Below are positions 35,049 through 44,363 of a stretch of 64,000 nucleotides of DNA, piece after piece. Positions within the stretch are counted from its first letter, which is position 1; every line of letters begins with the position of its first letter. The translations under genes and the position numbers were made by a program. The DNA is taken from contig NZ_SSBL01000002.1 of the NCBI RefSeq assembly GCF_004795105.1, forward strand, positions 248,001 through 312,000, written 5' to 3'. The stretch is from Streptomyces sp. A0642. Lineage in GTDB: Bacteria; Actinomycetota; Actinomycetes; Streptomycetales; Streptomycetaceae. Below the pieces are notes generated by a model. The model did not search any database. It was not told where the DNA came from and worked only from the letters and a program-made list of their open reading frames with translations.

Positions 35049-35092
35049 GTGGGCCCGGAACACCTCAAGCATCCGAGGTGTTCCGGGCCCAC
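35049..35092. terminator. Bidirectional 18-bp hairpin terminator
   Basis: Arms 35049-35066 and 35075-35092 (beginning GTGGGCCCGGAACACCTC) pair perfectly around an 8-base loop, between the convergent MFS and DUF6243 genes, about 55 bases from each stop. Confidence 0.88.
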
Positions 35093-35146
35093 GGTCGTAC
35101 GGGTGGTGCGTACCGGCTCTCCGCTCGTCCTCCGCGAGGAGGCGGG

Positions 35147-35386
35147 TCAGCTCTGAGCGGGCGCGTCCTGCTCCGGGGCGTCCTGCCCGGCGGTGGCGGC
35201 TGCGTCCGTCGGCTCGCCCTCGGTCCCGGCGGTGCGCTCGCGCATCTTGCGCAGCAGCTCCGCCTTCTGCTCGGCGGCCGTCTTCCGGTTGGCGTCGCGC
35301 TCGGGGCCGGCGCCCTGCTGCTCGGCGCGGGACAGCTTCTTGCGCTGTCCGCCGACGCCGAGAAGGTTGTTACGGCTCTTGGCCAC
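35147..35386 (-). CDS. Small DUF6243-type protein
   Basis: 79 aa, start GTG with GGGAGAA upstream. The N-terminus MAKSRNNLLGVGGQRKKLSR is basic and well conserved in streptomycetes (from memory); the C-terminal half is Ala/Asp/Gln-rich and probably disordered. Function unknown. The clean ribosome site and terminator support it as a real gene. Confidence 0.75.
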   Translation of the reverse strand: MAKSRNNLLGVGGQRKKLSRAEQQGAGPERDANRKTAAEQKAELLRKMRERTAGTEGEPTDAAATAGQDAPEQDAPAQS

Positions 35387-35764
35387 GGGGTTCTCCCATT
35401 CGGGGTGAAAGTGAGGTCTGAGAAGACCTTGGATCGGTCCGGTGGGCGGCGGGTGGTCGGACCCGCCGCGCTCTCACTCGTAGATCTGGAAGAACGAATA
35501 CATGAGGGAACGGTACCGCGCCCCGAACGGCCCGGGCACCGGATTTCCTGCACGCCGATCCCTCTCCCGAGGGAACATGGGATGACAGATATTGAAATCT
35601 GTCATCGCGTATGCCAAGGTTGAGGTGCGGCACGGCACGGCATCCATCCGCGTCCCGCGCTCTCCTTCTTCACGTCGCGCGAGTCCGTCCGGGTCCTGTG
35701 GGCCCGTCCGGCTCCCGTGCGTTCTTCCGAGCCGTTGCTCCACCTCCACCCACCGGGAGTCCTC
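35387..35764. other. Intergenic region upstream of the aldo/keto reductase
   Basis: 378 bases, no gene supported. It includes the AT-rich palindrome at 35581-35606 and is otherwise unremarkable. Confidence 0.6.
35581..35606. promoter_or_regulatory. Perfect 10-bp inverted repeat, candidate TetR operator
   Basis: GATGACAGAT (35581-35590), ATTGAA, ATCTGTCATC (35597-35606). AT-rich in a ~72% GC background and about 160 bases upstream of the aldo/keto reductase; the TetR gene 83 bases after that reductase is the obvious candidate binder. Confidence 0.6.
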
Positions 35765-36787
35765 ATGAACGCCCCCTCCGCCCTCCCCGCCCGCGCCCTG
35801 GGCTCCACCGGCCCGCAGGTGTCCGCGCTGGGCCTCGGCTGCATGGGCATGTCTGCCCTGTACGGCGAGACCGACCGCGCCGAATCGATCGCCACCATCC
35901 ATGCCGCCCTCGACGCCGGCATCACCCTGCTGGACACCGGCGACTTCTACGGCATGGGCCACAACGAGCTGCTGATCAACGAGGCCCTGCGGACCGCCCC
36001 CTCCGCCGCTCGTGAACAGGCCCTGACCAGTGTGAAGTTCGGCGCCCTGCGGACCGTGGAAGGCGCCTTCACCGGATATGACGGACGTCCGGCAGCCGTC
36101 AAGAACTTCGCGGCGTACTCACTGCAGCGGCTGGGCACGGACCACATCGACGTCTACCGGATCGCCCGCATCGATCCCGACGTCCCGATCGAGGAGACGG
36201 TCGGCGCCATCGCGGAGCTCGTCGAGGCCGGCCATGTCCGCCACATCGGGCTCTCCGAAGTCGGCGCGGACACCATCCGGCGCGCCGCATCCGTGGCCCC
36301 CGTCTCCGATCTGCAGATCGAGTACTCGCTGATCTCCCGCTCCATCGAGGCGGAGATCCTGCCCGCCTGCCGCGAGCTGGGCATCGGCGTCACGGCCTAC
36401 GGCGTGCTCTCCCGCGGCCTGATCAGCGGCCACTTCTCCCGCGACCGCGAGCTCGCCCCGGGTGACTTCCGGTCCATGAGCCCGCGCTTCCAGGAGGGCA
36501 ACCTCGAGCGCAACCTCGACCTGGTCGACGCACTGCGCAAGATCGCCGAGCAGAAGGGCGTCACCGTCGCGCAGACCGCCATCGCCTGGGTCCTCGCCCA
36601 GGGCGAGGACATCGTGCCGCTGGTGGGCGCCCGTCGCCGCGACCGGCTCACCGAGGCCCTCGGCTCCCTGGACGTGCGGCTGGACGCGGCCGACCTCGCG
36701 GCGATCGAGGAGGCCGTCCCGGCCGACGCGGCCGCAGGCGCCCGCTACCCGGACAGCCAGATGGCCCACCTGGACAGCGAGCGCTGA
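35765..36787 (+). CDS. Aldo/keto reductase
   Basis: 340 aa NADPH-dependent TIM-barrel oxidoreductase. Catalytic Asp/Tyr are in LLDTGDFYGMGHNE, Lys in EQALTSVKFG, with the cofactor site near VPLVGARRRDRLTEALGSL. In many relatives the next catalytic position is His in a WHR/HRxD segment; here it reads YRIARIDPDVPIEET, where His is replaced by Arg-Ile-Ala. Start ATG 35765 follows GGGAGT. Probably co-regulated with the downstream TetR gene. Substrate unknown. Confidence 0.9.
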   Translation: MNAPSALPARALGSTGPQVSALGLGCMGMSALYGETDRAESIATIHAALDAGITLLDTGDFYGMGHNELLINEALRTAPSAAREQALTSVKFGALRTVEGAFTGYDGRPAAVKNFAAYSLQRLGTDHIDVYRIARIDPDVPIEETVGAIAELVEAGHVRHIGLSEVGADTIRRAASVAPVSDLQIEYSLISRSIEAEILPACRELGIGVTAYGVLSRGLISGHFSRDRELAPGDFRSMSPRFQEGNLERNLDLVDALRKIAEQKGVTVAQTAIAWVLAQGEDIVPLVGARRRDRLTEALGSLDVRLDAADLAAIEEAVPADAAAGARYPDSQMAHLDSER

Positions 36788-36869
36788 GCTCCGGGTACGG
36801 TCAGCGGGGTGCGGCCCGCCCCGCTTCCGCCCCTCGCCCGCACCACGCCCCGAAAGGCAGCCCGCCACC

Positions 36870-37457
36870 ATGACGCCGCCGTCCGACCCGCTGACTCCCG
36901 AGCGCATCCTCGAAGCCACCGAGGACGTGCTGCGCCGCTACGGGCCCGCGAAGGCGACCGTGGTCGACGTGGCCCGTGCGCTCGGCGTCAGCCACGGCAG
37001 CGTCTACCGCCATTTCCGCACCAAGGCCGCCCTGCGCGAGGCCGTCACCGGCCGCTGGCTGACGCGTACGGAAAGCGCGCTCACCGAGATCCTGCACGCC
37101 TCCGCCCAGCCCGCTCCGGCGAAGCTGCGGTCGTGGCTGGAGACGCTGTTCGAGGCCAAGCGGCACAAGGCGGGCGACGATCCCGAACTGTTCGCCACGT
37201 ACGAGGTGCTGATGGGCGAGAGCACCGTCGTCGAGGACCACATCACCGAACTGGTCGGCCAGCTGCGGGAGATCATCGAAGAAGGGGTGCGCGAGGAGCA
37301 GTTCACCGCGGAGGACCCCGCGGCCGCCGCGCAGGCCGTCTTCGACGCGACAGCGCGTTTTCACGACCCGGCGTACGCCGCGGAATGGCAGAAGCCCGCC
37401 ATCGGCGCCGAGTTCACCGCCGTCACGGACCTCCTGCTGCGCGGCCTGCGCTCCTGA
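36870..37457 (+). CDS. TetR-family transcriptional regulator
   Basis: 195 aa. N-terminal helix-turn-helix region (ILEATEDVLRRYGPAKATVVDVARALGVSHGSVYRHFRTK) and a C-terminal ligand-binding domain starting REAVTGRWLTRTE. It lies 82 bases after the aldo/keto reductase in the same direction and probably controls it through the palindrome at 35581 (inference). Ligand unknown. Confidence 0.92.
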   Translation: MTPPSDPLTPERILEATEDVLRRYGPAKATVVDVARALGVSHGSVYRHFRTKAALREAVTGRWLTRTESALTEILHASAQPAPAKLRSWLETLFEAKRHKAGDDPELFATYEVLMGESTVVEDHITELVGQLREIIEEGVREEQFTAEDPAAAAQAVFDATARFHDPAYAAEWQKPAIGAEFTAVTDLLLRGLRS

Positions 37458-37659
37458 GCGCGGACCCGAGCCGCGGCGGGCCGGTGTCGGCCACCCCGGC
37501 CACGGTGGACGCGGGAGCCGCCCCGGCCACGGCGCACGCGGCGGGCGCCCTGACCGCGGTGGGAGCGGCGGCCACCCGACCACGGCGGGCGCGGCGGGCG
37601 CGCGACGAACACCCCGACCACGGCGGGCGCGGCCGGCGCCCCTGCCACGCCGGCCGTCC

Positions 37660-37866
37660 TTACGCCGCCGTCGGGTCGACCGTTGCCTGGTGGGCCTCGG
37701 CGAGGTGTTCCTCGGCCTTGAGCCAGGGCAGGAACTGCACCGCCCTGCACCAGTCGCAGGTGGCGCAGCTCAGCTGCCGCCGCACCCCCGACTTCCGCAC
37801 GTGGACGACGTGTTCACGGCCGTGCTGGTCCCATCTGCTGACCTTGCTCGTGGTCATGGACGGCAT
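37660..37866 (-). CDS. Small zinc-finger-like protein
   Basis: 68 aa, start ATG 37866 with GGAGG five bases upstream. The C-terminal half contains SCATCDWCRAVQFLPWLKAE followed by EHLAEAHQATV, a CxxC/CxxxxC and HxxxxxH pattern that resembles a C2H2-type zinc-binding site. No known function. The longer open frame on this strand belongs to antisense of the TetR region. Confidence 0.65.
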   Translation of the reverse strand: MPSMTTSKVSRWDQHGREHVVHVRKSGVRRQLSCATCDWCRAVQFLPWLKAEEHLAEAHQATVDPTAA

Positions 37867-37985
37867 CCGAGCCTCCTGAGAGCGGGGGTGACCAGTGTGC
37901 ACGAAGCCCCCGGCTCCGTAAGGGGAACCGGGGGCTTCGACGAGCGGGCCCAGCGGGCTGCCGCGGGTCCAGCGGGTGCGAGGTG

Positions 37986-39368
37986 TCAGCAGCCGATCAG
38001 GCGGGCGCCGAGGTACGCCTGGATCTGGTCCAGGGAGACGCGCTCCTGCTTCATGGTGTCGCGCTCGCGCACGGTCACCGCGTTGTCGTCGAGGGTGTCG
38101 AAGTCGACGGTGACGCAGAACGGCGTGCCGATCTCGTCCTGGCGACGGTAGCGGCGGCCGATGGCGCCGGCGTCGTCGAACTCGATGTTCCAGTTCTGCC
38201 GCAGGTCGGCGGCCAGGCCCTTGGCCTTCGGCGAGAGCTGCGGGTTGCGGGACAGGGGCAGGACCGCGACCTTGACCGGCGCCAGGCGCGGGTCGAGACG
38301 CATCACGGTGCGCTTCTCCATGACGCCCTTGGCGTTGGGCGCCTCGTCCTCGACGTAGGCGTCCAGGAGGAAGGCGAGCATCGCCCGGCCGACACCGGCC
38401 GCGGGCTCGATGACGTAGGGGGTCCAGCGCTCGCCGGCCTCCTGGTCGTAGAACTGCAGGTCCGTGCCGGACGCCTTGGAGTGCGCCTTGAGGTCGTAGT
38501 CCGTGCGGTTGGCGACGCCCTCCAGCTCGCCCCACTCGCTGCCGCCGAAGCGGAAGCGGTACTCGATGTCAGCGGTGCGCTTGGAGTAGTGGGAGAGCTT
38601 CTCCGCGGGGTGCTCGAACCACCGCATGTTCTCCTCGCGCATGCCGAGACCGGTGTACCAGTTCCAGCGCTGCTCCATCCAGTACTCCTGCCACTGCTCG
38701 TCCTCGCCCGGCTTGACGAAGAACTCCATCTCCATCTGCTCGAACTCGCGCGTACGGAAGATGAAGTTGCCCGGAGTGATCTCGTTCCGGAAGGACTTGC
38801 CCATCTGCGCGATGCCGAACGGCGGCTTCTTGCGCGAGGTCTGCTGCACCTGGCCGAAGTTGGTGAAGATGCCCTGGGCGGTCTCGGGGCGCAGGTAGGC
38901 GACCGAGCCGGAGTCCTGGGTCGGGCCGAGGTGCGTGGAGAGCAGGCCGGAGAACTGCTTGGGCTCGGTGAAGGTGCCCTTGTTGCCGCAGTTGGGGCAG
39001 TTGAGGTCGGCGAGGCCGTTGACCGGCGGCTTGCCGTGCTTCTCCTCGTACGCCTCCTCCAGGTGGTCCGCGCGGTAGCGCTTGTGGCAGGAGGTGCACT
39101 CGGTCAGCGGGTCGGAGAACGTGGCGACGTGGCCGGAGGCCACCCACACCTCGGGGGCCAGGATGACCGACGAGTCGAGACCGACCACGTCCTCGCGCGA
39201 GGTGACCATGTAGCGCCACCACTGACGCTTCAGGTTCTCCTTGAGCTCGACACCCAGCGGCCCGTAGTCCCAGGCGGCACGCTGACCACCGTAGATCTCA
39301 CTGCAGGGGTAGACGAAGCCACGGCGCTTGCTCAGGCTGACGATGGTGTCGATCTTGTCGGCGGCCAC
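37986..39368 (-). CDS. glyS: Glycyl-tRNA synthetase (alpha2 type)
   Basis: 460 aa class II enzyme that charges tRNA-Gly. Motifs: [20 protein letters not shown] near the N-terminus, [13 protein letters not shown] (motif region 2), [26 protein letters not shown], and [20 protein letters not shown]; an anticodon-binding domain at the C-terminus. A zinc-type CTSCHKRY and NCPNCGNKG pair is inserted. Start GTG 39368 fits the family N-terminus, with GAAGAGAG upstream. It diverges from the zinc uptake operon, notable as the enzyme itself may bind zinc. Confidence 0.95.
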   Translation of the reverse strand: MAADKIDTIVSLSKRRGFVYPCSEIYGGQRAAWDYGPLGVELKENLKRQWWRYMVTSREDVVGLDSSVILAPEVWVASGHVATFSDPLTECTSCHKRYRADHLEEAYEEKHGKPPVNGLADLNCPNCGNKGTFTEPKQFSGLLSTHLGPTQDSGSVAYLRPETAQGIFTNFGQVQQTSRKKPPFGIAQMGKSFRNEITPGNFIFRTREFEQMEMEFFVKPGEDEQWQEYWMEQRWNWYTGLGMREENMRWFEHPAEKLSHYSKRTADIEYRFRFGGSEWGELEGVANRTDYDLKAHSKASGTDLQFYDQEAGERWTPYVIEPAAGVGRAMLAFLLDAYVEDEAPNAKGVMEKRTVMRLDPRLAPVKVAVLPLSRNPQLSPKAKGLAADLRQNWNIEFDDAGAIGRRYRRQDEIGTPFCVTVDFDTLDDNAVTVRERDTMKQERVSLDQIQAYLGARLIGC

Positions 39369-39538
39369 GGTGCTCTCTTCATTACGACGACGGAACTGGA
39401 CAGGGCTGACGCGAAGCGCCTCAGTGGGGGGTGGTGTCGGGAGACGGGTGCGCGGATGCCTCAGATTACCGGCGGGCACGCCCCTTCGATCAAATCGGTG
39501 TCGGCACAGTCGCCTCCGGGGGCATCTCATCCGCCTTG

Positions 39539-39578
39539 TTGACAATCGTTTCCACTTTTGTTGAAAATGACTGTCATG
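39539..39578 (+). promoter_or_regulatory. znuA promoter with two Zur-like boxes, leaderless start
   Basis: TTGACA (39539-39544) is a consensus -35; 17-18 bases later TGAAAAT provides a weak -10, and the ATG at 39576 falls 7-8 bases further on with no ribosome site. Two 15-base dyads matching TGAnAATGATTnTCA are TGACAATCGTTTCCA (39540-39554) and TGAAAATGACTGTCA (39562-39576). Binding of Zur would cover both -35 and start. Confidence 0.7.
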
Positions 39579-40529
39579 AACGTACGCCGCCTCATACCCA
39601 CGACCGCCGTCGCCGGAGCAGTCGTCCTCGGCCTCACCGCCCTCTCCGCCTGCTCCGCCTCCGACGCCGCCGACCACAAGGGCGGTGGCAAGCTGAACGT
39701 GGTGGCGTCGTTCTACCCGATGCAGTTCCTGGCCGAGCAGATCGGCAAGAACCACGTCTCCGTCTCCACGCTGACCAAGCCGGGCGTGGAGCCGCACGAC
39801 CTGGAGCTCAGCCCCCGGGAGGTCGGCGGTCTCAGCGACGCCGACTACATCCTCTATCTCAAGGGCCTCCAGCCCGCCGTCGACGACGCGATCAAGCTCT
39901 CCGGGGCCGAGAACACCGTCGACGCCGCGAAGCTCACCTCGCTGGAGGACCACGGCGCCGAGGTCGGCGGCGAGGAGCACGCCCACGAGCACGAGGGCGA
40001 GGAGGCCGGCGCCGACCCGCACATCTGGCTGGACCCCGTGAAGTACGCCGAGGTCGCCAAGGGCGTGGGGAAGTCGCTCGAGAAGACCGACCCGGACCAC
40101 GCCGCGGACTACCGCAAGAACACCGACGCCCTGGTCACCAAGCTCGGCGCGCTCGACACCGCGTACGAGAACGGGCTGAAGAACACCGCGACCAAGACGT
40201 TCATCACCACCCACTCCGCCTTCGGCTACCTGGCCGAGCGCTACGGCCTCACCCAGGAGGGCATCGCCGGCATCGACCCCGAGGCCGAGCCCAGTCCCGC
40301 CCGGATCAGCGCCCTGCACGCGATCGCGCAGAAGGAGAAGGTCACCACCGTCTTCTTCGAGACGCTCGCCAGCGACAAGACGGCGAAGACCGTCGCCCGG
40401 GACACCGGCCTGAAGACCGACGTCCTGGACCCGCTGGAGGGAATCACCGGCACGTCCAAGGGCGATGACTACATCGAGGTCATGGAGTCCAACCTCGCCG
40501 CGCTGCAGAAGGCACTCGGCGCGAAGTGA
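39576..40529 (+). CDS. znuA: Zinc ABC transporter, substrate-binding lipoprotein
   Basis: 317 aa. Signal peptide with lipobox LTALSACS, so a lipoprotein. Cluster A-I metal-binding fold: [34 protein letters not shown], a His/Glu loop ([20 protein letters not shown]) and [15 protein letters not shown], with metal ligands His in these segments. Start ATG 39576 chosen for leaderless expression; a TTG six codons upstream is part of the promoter. Binds zinc outside the cell for import by ZnuCB. Confidence 0.93.
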   Translation: MNVRRLIPTTAVAGAVVLGLTALSACSASDAADHKGGGKLNVVASFYPMQFLAEQIGKNHVSVSTLTKPGVEPHDLELSPREVGGLSDADYILYLKGLQPAVDDAIKLSGAENTVDAAKLTSLEDHGAEVGGEEHAHEHEGEEAGADPHIWLDPVKYAEVAKGVGKSLEKTDPDHAADYRKNTDALVTKLGALDTAYENGLKNTATKTFITTHSAFGYLAERYGLTQEGIAGIDPEAEPSPARISALHAIAQKEKVTTVFFETLASDKTAKTVARDTGLKTDVLDPLEGITGTSKGDDYIEVMESNLAALQKALGAK

Positions 40530-40600
40530 GAACCCCCGCCGACCCCACCGGACCGGTCGACCCGACCGGCCACCACCGCGCGGCAGCACCGGAGGCGCTC

Positions 40601-41383
40601 ATGCCCGAGCCCCAGCACACCCCACCCGACCCCGTCATCGTCGTGCGCGACGCCACGGCCACCCTCGGCGCGCGCCCCGTGCTGCGCGGCATCGATCTCC
40701 GCGTGCACCGCGGCGAGGTCGTCGCCCTGCTCGGCGCCAACGGGTCGGGCAAGTCGACCGCCGTGCGCTCGGTCATCGGCCAGGTCCCGCTCACCAGCGG
40801 CGCCGTCGAGCTCTTCGGCACCCCCCTGCGCCGCTTCCGCGACTGGGCCCGGGTCGGTTACGTGCCTCAGCGCACCACGGCCGCCGGCGGGGTTCCCGCC
40901 ACGATCCGCGAGGTCGTCTCCTCCGGGCGGCTGTCGCGCACCAAGCTGGGTCTGCCCCGCAAGGCGGACCGGGCCGCCGTCGACCGCGCCATCGCGCTCG
41001 TCGGTCTCGCCGACCGCGCCAAGGACTCGGTGGACGCCCTGTCCGGCGGCCAGCACCAGCGCGTGCTGATCGCCCGCGCGCTCGCCGCCGAGCCCGAGCT
41101 GCTGATCATGGACGAGCCGATGGCCGGCGTCGACCTGGCCAGCCAGGAGATCCTCGCGCAGACCCTGCGGGAGCAGGTCGCGGCGGGCACCACCGTGCTG
41201 CTCGTCCTGCACGAACTGGGTCCGCTGGAGCCCCTGATCGACCGGGCGGTCGTGCTCCGCGACGGCTGCGTGATGCACGACGGGCCGCCCCCGAAGGCCG
41301 TCGGGCAGCACGCCCTGCCCGGCCACGACCACGTACACCCCCACGCGGCCTCCGAGCCCGTCCGGACGGGACTGCTGAGCTGA
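40601..41383 (+). CDS. znuC: Zinc ABC transporter, ATP-binding protein
   Basis: 260 aa ATPase. Walker A LLGANGSGKST, signature ALSGGQHQRVLIARAL, Walker B LLIMDEPMAGVD, and a switch His in LVLHELG. Start ATG 40601 has GGAGG five bases upstream; a GTG overlapping the znuA stop is also in frame. A His-rich C-terminus (GQHALPGHDHVHPHA) may bind metal. It is followed by znuB after two bases. Confidence 0.94.
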   Translation: MPEPQHTPPDPVIVVRDATATLGARPVLRGIDLRVHRGEVVALLGANGSGKSTAVRSVIGQVPLTSGAVELFGTPLRRFRDWARVGYVPQRTTAAGGVPATIREVVSSGRLSRTKLGLPRKADRAAVDRAIALVGLADRAKDSVDALSGGQHQRVLIARALAAEPELLIMDEPMAGVDLASQEILAQTLREQVAAGTTVLLVLHELGPLEPLIDRAVVLRDGCVMHDGPPPKAVGQHALPGHDHVHPHAASEPVRTGLLS

Positions 41384-41385
41384 TC

Positions 41386-42288
41386 ATGGACTTCCTCACC
41401 CCTCCCTTCATGCAGCGGGCCCTGATCGCCGCCGTGCTGGTCGGCGTCATCGCCCCCGCCGTGGGCATCTACCTGGTGCAGCGCCGGCAGGCCCTGATGG
41501 GCGACGGCATCGGCCACATCGCGATGACCGGCGTCGGCCTCGGCTTCCTGCTCTCCACCAGCCCGGTCTGGATGGCCACGGCCGTCGCCGTCGCCGGCGC
41601 GGTCACCATGGAACTGATCCGCTGGTACGGACGCACCCGGGGCGACATCGCGCTCGCGATGCTGTTCTACGGCGGTATGGCGGGCGGTGTCCTGCTGATC
41701 AACCTCTCCGACACCGGCTCGAACGCCAACCTCACCTCGTACCTCTTCGGCTCGCTGTCCACCGTCTCCTCCGAGGACATCACCGCCATCGCCCTGCTGG
41801 CCGCGTTCGTGCTGCTGGTGACGGTGGGGCTGCGACGGCAGCTGTTCGCCGTCAGCCAGGACGAGGAGTTCGCCCGGGTCACCGGGCTGCCCGTGCGCGT
41901 ACTGAACCTGCTGATCGCGGTCACCGCCGCGGTGACCGTCACCGTCGCGATGCGGGTCGTCGGGCTGCTGCTGGTCAGCGCCCTGATGGTGGTCCCGGTC
42001 GCCGCCGCGCAGCAGATCACGCGGTCGTTCAAGGTGACGTTCGTGCTCTCCGTCGCCGTCGGGGTCGCGGTGACGCTGGCCGGCACCATCACCTCGTACT
42101 ACCAGGACGTCCCGCCCGGCGCGACGATCGTGCTGCTGGCCATCGGGGTGTTCATCGCCCTGACGCTGCTCGCCGCCCCGCTGGCCCGGATCCGTACCCG
42201 TCGCCGCGCGACGGCGGACGAGCGGTGCACCCTGGAGGTACCGGCCGCCCGCCGGGCCGCGGACGACGCACCCGCGAGATCGGTCTGA
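41386..42288 (+). CDS. znuB: Zinc ABC transporter, permease
   Basis: 300 aa with about eight to nine transmembrane segments. Motifs QRALIAAVLVGVIAPAVGIY, RRQALMGDGIGHIAMTGVGL and LLVSALMVVPVAAAQQITRS belong to the ABC-3 permease family. Its Arg-rich C-terminus is cytoplasmic. Third gene of the operon, directly after znuC. Confidence 0.94.
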   Translation: MDFLTPPFMQRALIAAVLVGVIAPAVGIYLVQRRQALMGDGIGHIAMTGVGLGFLLSTSPVWMATAVAVAGAVTMELIRWYGRTRGDIALAMLFYGGMAGGVLLINLSDTGSNANLTSYLFGSLSTVSSEDITAIALLAAFVLLVTVGLRRQLFAVSQDEEFARVTGLPVRVLNLLIAVTAAVTVTVAMRVVGLLLVSALMVVPVAAAQQITRSFKVTFVLSVAVGVAVTLAGTITSYYQDVPPGATIVLLAIGVFIALTLLAAPLARIRTRRRATADERCTLEVPAARRAADDAPARSV

Positions 42289-42353
42289 CCCCGCCGCCGG
42301 TGGGGACTGGCACAATGGCCCGACGTACGTACGGGCGACACGAGGAGGCTCCT

Positions 42354-42788
42354 GTGGCGACGGCGCCGATCAGTGGAACGAACGCCGCACCGGTGCGCGG
42401 CCGGTCGACCCGGCAGCGGGCAGCGGTGGCGGCGGCGCTCGACGAGGTGGACGAGTTCCGCAGCGCCCAGGAGCTGCACGACGTGCTCAAGCACCGGGGC
42501 GACTCGGTCGGGCTGACCACGGTCTACCGCACCCTGCAGTCCCTCGCGGACGCCGGCGAGGTCGACGTGCTGCGCACCACCGAGGGCGAGTCCGTCTACC
42601 GCCGGTGCTCGACCGGCGACCACCACCACCACCTGGTGTGCCGGATGTGCGGCAAGGCCGTCGAGGTCGAGGGCCCGGCGGTGGAGCAGTGGGCCGAGAC
42701 CATCGCGGCGCAGCACGGCTTCGTGAACGTGGCGCACACGGTCGAGGTCTTCGGTACGTGCGCGGAGTGCGCGACGGCCGAAGGGTGA
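42354..42788 (+). CDS. zur: Zinc uptake regulator, Fur family
   Basis: 144 aa. Start GTG 42354 with GAGGAGG five bases upstream. The winged helix (RSTRQRAAVAAALDEVDEFR, LTTVYRTLQSLADAGEVDV) is followed by the metal domain with HHHHLVCRMCGKAVEVEG and FGTCAECATAEG; these two CxxC pairs form the structural zinc site and the His run the regulatory site. It represses znuACB when zinc is sufficient, so lying at the end of the operon it controls itself. The last codons and stop are part of a 44-base tandem repeat. Confidence 0.93.
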   Translation: MATAPISGTNAAPVRGRSTRQRAAVAAALDEVDEFRSAQELHDVLKHRGDSVGLTTVYRTLQSLADAGEVDVLRTTEGESVYRRCSTGDHHHHLVCRMCGKAVEVEGPAVEQWAETIAAQHGFVNVAHTVEVFGTCAECATAEG

Positions 42789-42906
42789 GTCCCGGGTCCG
42801 CCGGCCCCCGCACGACGACCGCCGAAGGGTGAGTCCCGGGTCCGCCGGCCCCCGCACGACGACCGCCGAGGCGTGAGTCCCGGGGGTCGCCGGCCCCCGC
42901 CCGACG
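42777..42906 (+). repeat. 44-base tandem repeat across the zur 3' end
   Basis: Two identical 44-base units (42777-42820, 42821-42864; each beginning GCCGAAGGGTGAGTCCCGGG) and a third, degenerate and shortened (42865-42906). The first includes the final codons and TGA of zur. Confidence 0.92.
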
Positions 42907-42938
42907 CGGCCGCGGGGAGAGGCCGGGGGCTCCGGCTG

Positions 42939-43469
42939 TCAGACCTTGGTCAGGTGCCGGTCGAAGATCCCGCGCAGGCGGTCCACATCGGAGCCGTCCC
43001 GCACGCCGCGCTTGGCTATCACCGTCAGGCCGGTGGCGTCCTTGTCGTCGCTGAACAGCACGAAGAGGTCCGCCGTCTCCGCGTACCGCGGCTGTGCCTG
43101 CCACCGGACGACCGCGCTGGTGCTGTCCGTGTCGACCCCGACGCCGGACTCGTCGACCCGCACGCGGAACTCGCCCTGCCGTCCCACGAACCGGAACAGC
43201 TGGCGCGCCATCAGCCACGGGCTCAGGAGCAGCGCCGGACCGCAGAACAGGAGCCCCAGCAGGATCGGCAGCGGCACGTCGGGGTCTCTCGCCAGGGACA
43301 GCGAGAGGGCCACGACGGCACAGCCCGTCGTGGCCATCCCCAGGATCCGCTGCCTCCGGCCGGCCGCACTGACCCGGTTGCGGGCGCGGAGCGCTGCCGA
43401 GTAGTCGCGCAGCACCGGGCGGTATCTCAGCTCGACCGCGCTGTGCACGGCTTCCCGCTGCTCGCTCAT
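42939..43469 (-). CDS. YcxB-like membrane protein
   Basis: 176 aa. Two transmembrane segments (ILGMATTGCAVVALSLSLA and PILLGLLFCGPALLLSPWLMA) near the middle, followed by a YcxB-like cytoplasmic domain (FRVRVDESGVGVDTDSTSAVVRW). Function unknown. It precedes, in the opposite direction to zur, the uppS-recO genes. Confidence 0.8.
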   Translation of the reverse strand: MSEQREAVHSAVELRYRPVLRDYSAALRARNRVSAAGRRQRILGMATTGCAVVALSLSLARDPDVPLPILLGLLFCGPALLLSPWLMARQLFRFVGRQGEFRVRVDESGVGVDTDSTSAVVRWQAQPRYAETADLFVLFSDDKDATGLTVIAKRGVRDGSDVDRLRGIFDRHLTKV

Positions 43470-43514
43470 GGCTCCCCCTGAGGTGTGAAGAGCCGTGATC
43501 GTACCGGCGACGGT

Positions 43515-44342
43515 TCAGGCCGTGGGCTCCGCCTCCTGGGCCGCCTCCACCGCACCGCCGAAGCGGCGGTCGCGCTGGGCGAATTCCAGGCAGGCGCGCC
43601 ACAGGTCGCGGCGGTCGAAGTCCGGCCACAGGACGTCCTGGAAGACCATCTCGGCGTACGCGCTCTGCCAGATCAGGTAGTTGGACGTGCGCTGTTCGCC
43701 GCTGGGACGGACGAAGAGGTCGACGTCCGGCATGTCCGGGTAGTAGATGTACTTCGCGAAGGTCTTCTCGTTGACCTTCGACGGGTCGAGCTTCCCCGCC
43801 GCGACGTCCTGCGCGATGCGCTGCGCGGCGTCCGCGATCTCGGCCCGGCCGCCGTAGTTGACGCAGAAGTACAGCGTCATCCTGTCGTTGTCCTTGGTCT
43901 GCTCCTGGGCGACCTGGAGTTCCTGGACGACGGACTTCCACAGCTTCGGCATGCGGCCGACCCAGCGGATCCGGATGCCGAGTTCGTCCATCTCGTCGCG
44001 GCGGCGGCGGATGACGTCCCGGTTGAAGTTCATGAGGAACTTCACCTCCTCCGGGGACCGCTTCCAGTTCTCGGTGGAGAAGGCGTACAGCGAGAGGTTC
44101 TTGACCCCCATCTCGATGCAGCCCTTGAGCACGTCCATGACGACGCCCTCGCCGACCTTGTGGCCCTCGGTGCGCGGCAGACCGCGTTCCTTGGCCCAGC
44201 GGCCGTTGCCGTCCATCACCACGGCGACGTGCTTGGGCACGAGTTCACCGGGGATCTTCGGGGGCACGGCACCGGAGGGGTGCGGCTCGGGGGTCTTGTA
44301 GTCGCGCCGGTTACGGCCGCCGAGGATTCCGCGTACTGCCAT
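43515..44342 (-). CDS. uppS: Isoprenyl transferase (undecaprenyl diphosphate synthase type)
   Basis: 275 aa cis-prenyltransferase. [20 protein letters not shown] includes the catalytic Asp and the FPP site, with [19 protein letters not shown] and the C-terminal [15 protein letters not shown]. It makes polyprenyl diphosphates for cell wall lipid carriers. Located 21 bases downstream of recO, in the usual actinobacterial recO-uppS pair. Confidence 0.94.
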   Translation of the reverse strand: MAVRGILGGRNRRDYKTPEPHPSGAVPPKIPGELVPKHVAVVMDGNGRWAKERGLPRTEGHKVGEGVVMDVLKGCIEMGVKNLSLYAFSTENWKRSPEEVKFLMNFNRDVIRRRRDEMDELGIRIRWVGRMPKLWKSVVQELQVAQEQTKDNDRMTLYFCVNYGGRAEIADAAQRIAQDVAAGKLDPSKVNEKTFAKYIYYPDMPDVDLFVRPSGEQRTSNYLIWQSAYAEMVFQDVLWPDFDRRDLWRACLEFAQRDRRFGGAVEAAQEAEPTA

Positions 44343-44363
44343 GAGCTCTTCAGTCTCCCTGTG

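Noticed and set aside
37458-37659. Possible coding extension or repeat protein
   Set aside because: GC-rich imperfect repeats without start signals; treated as spacer.
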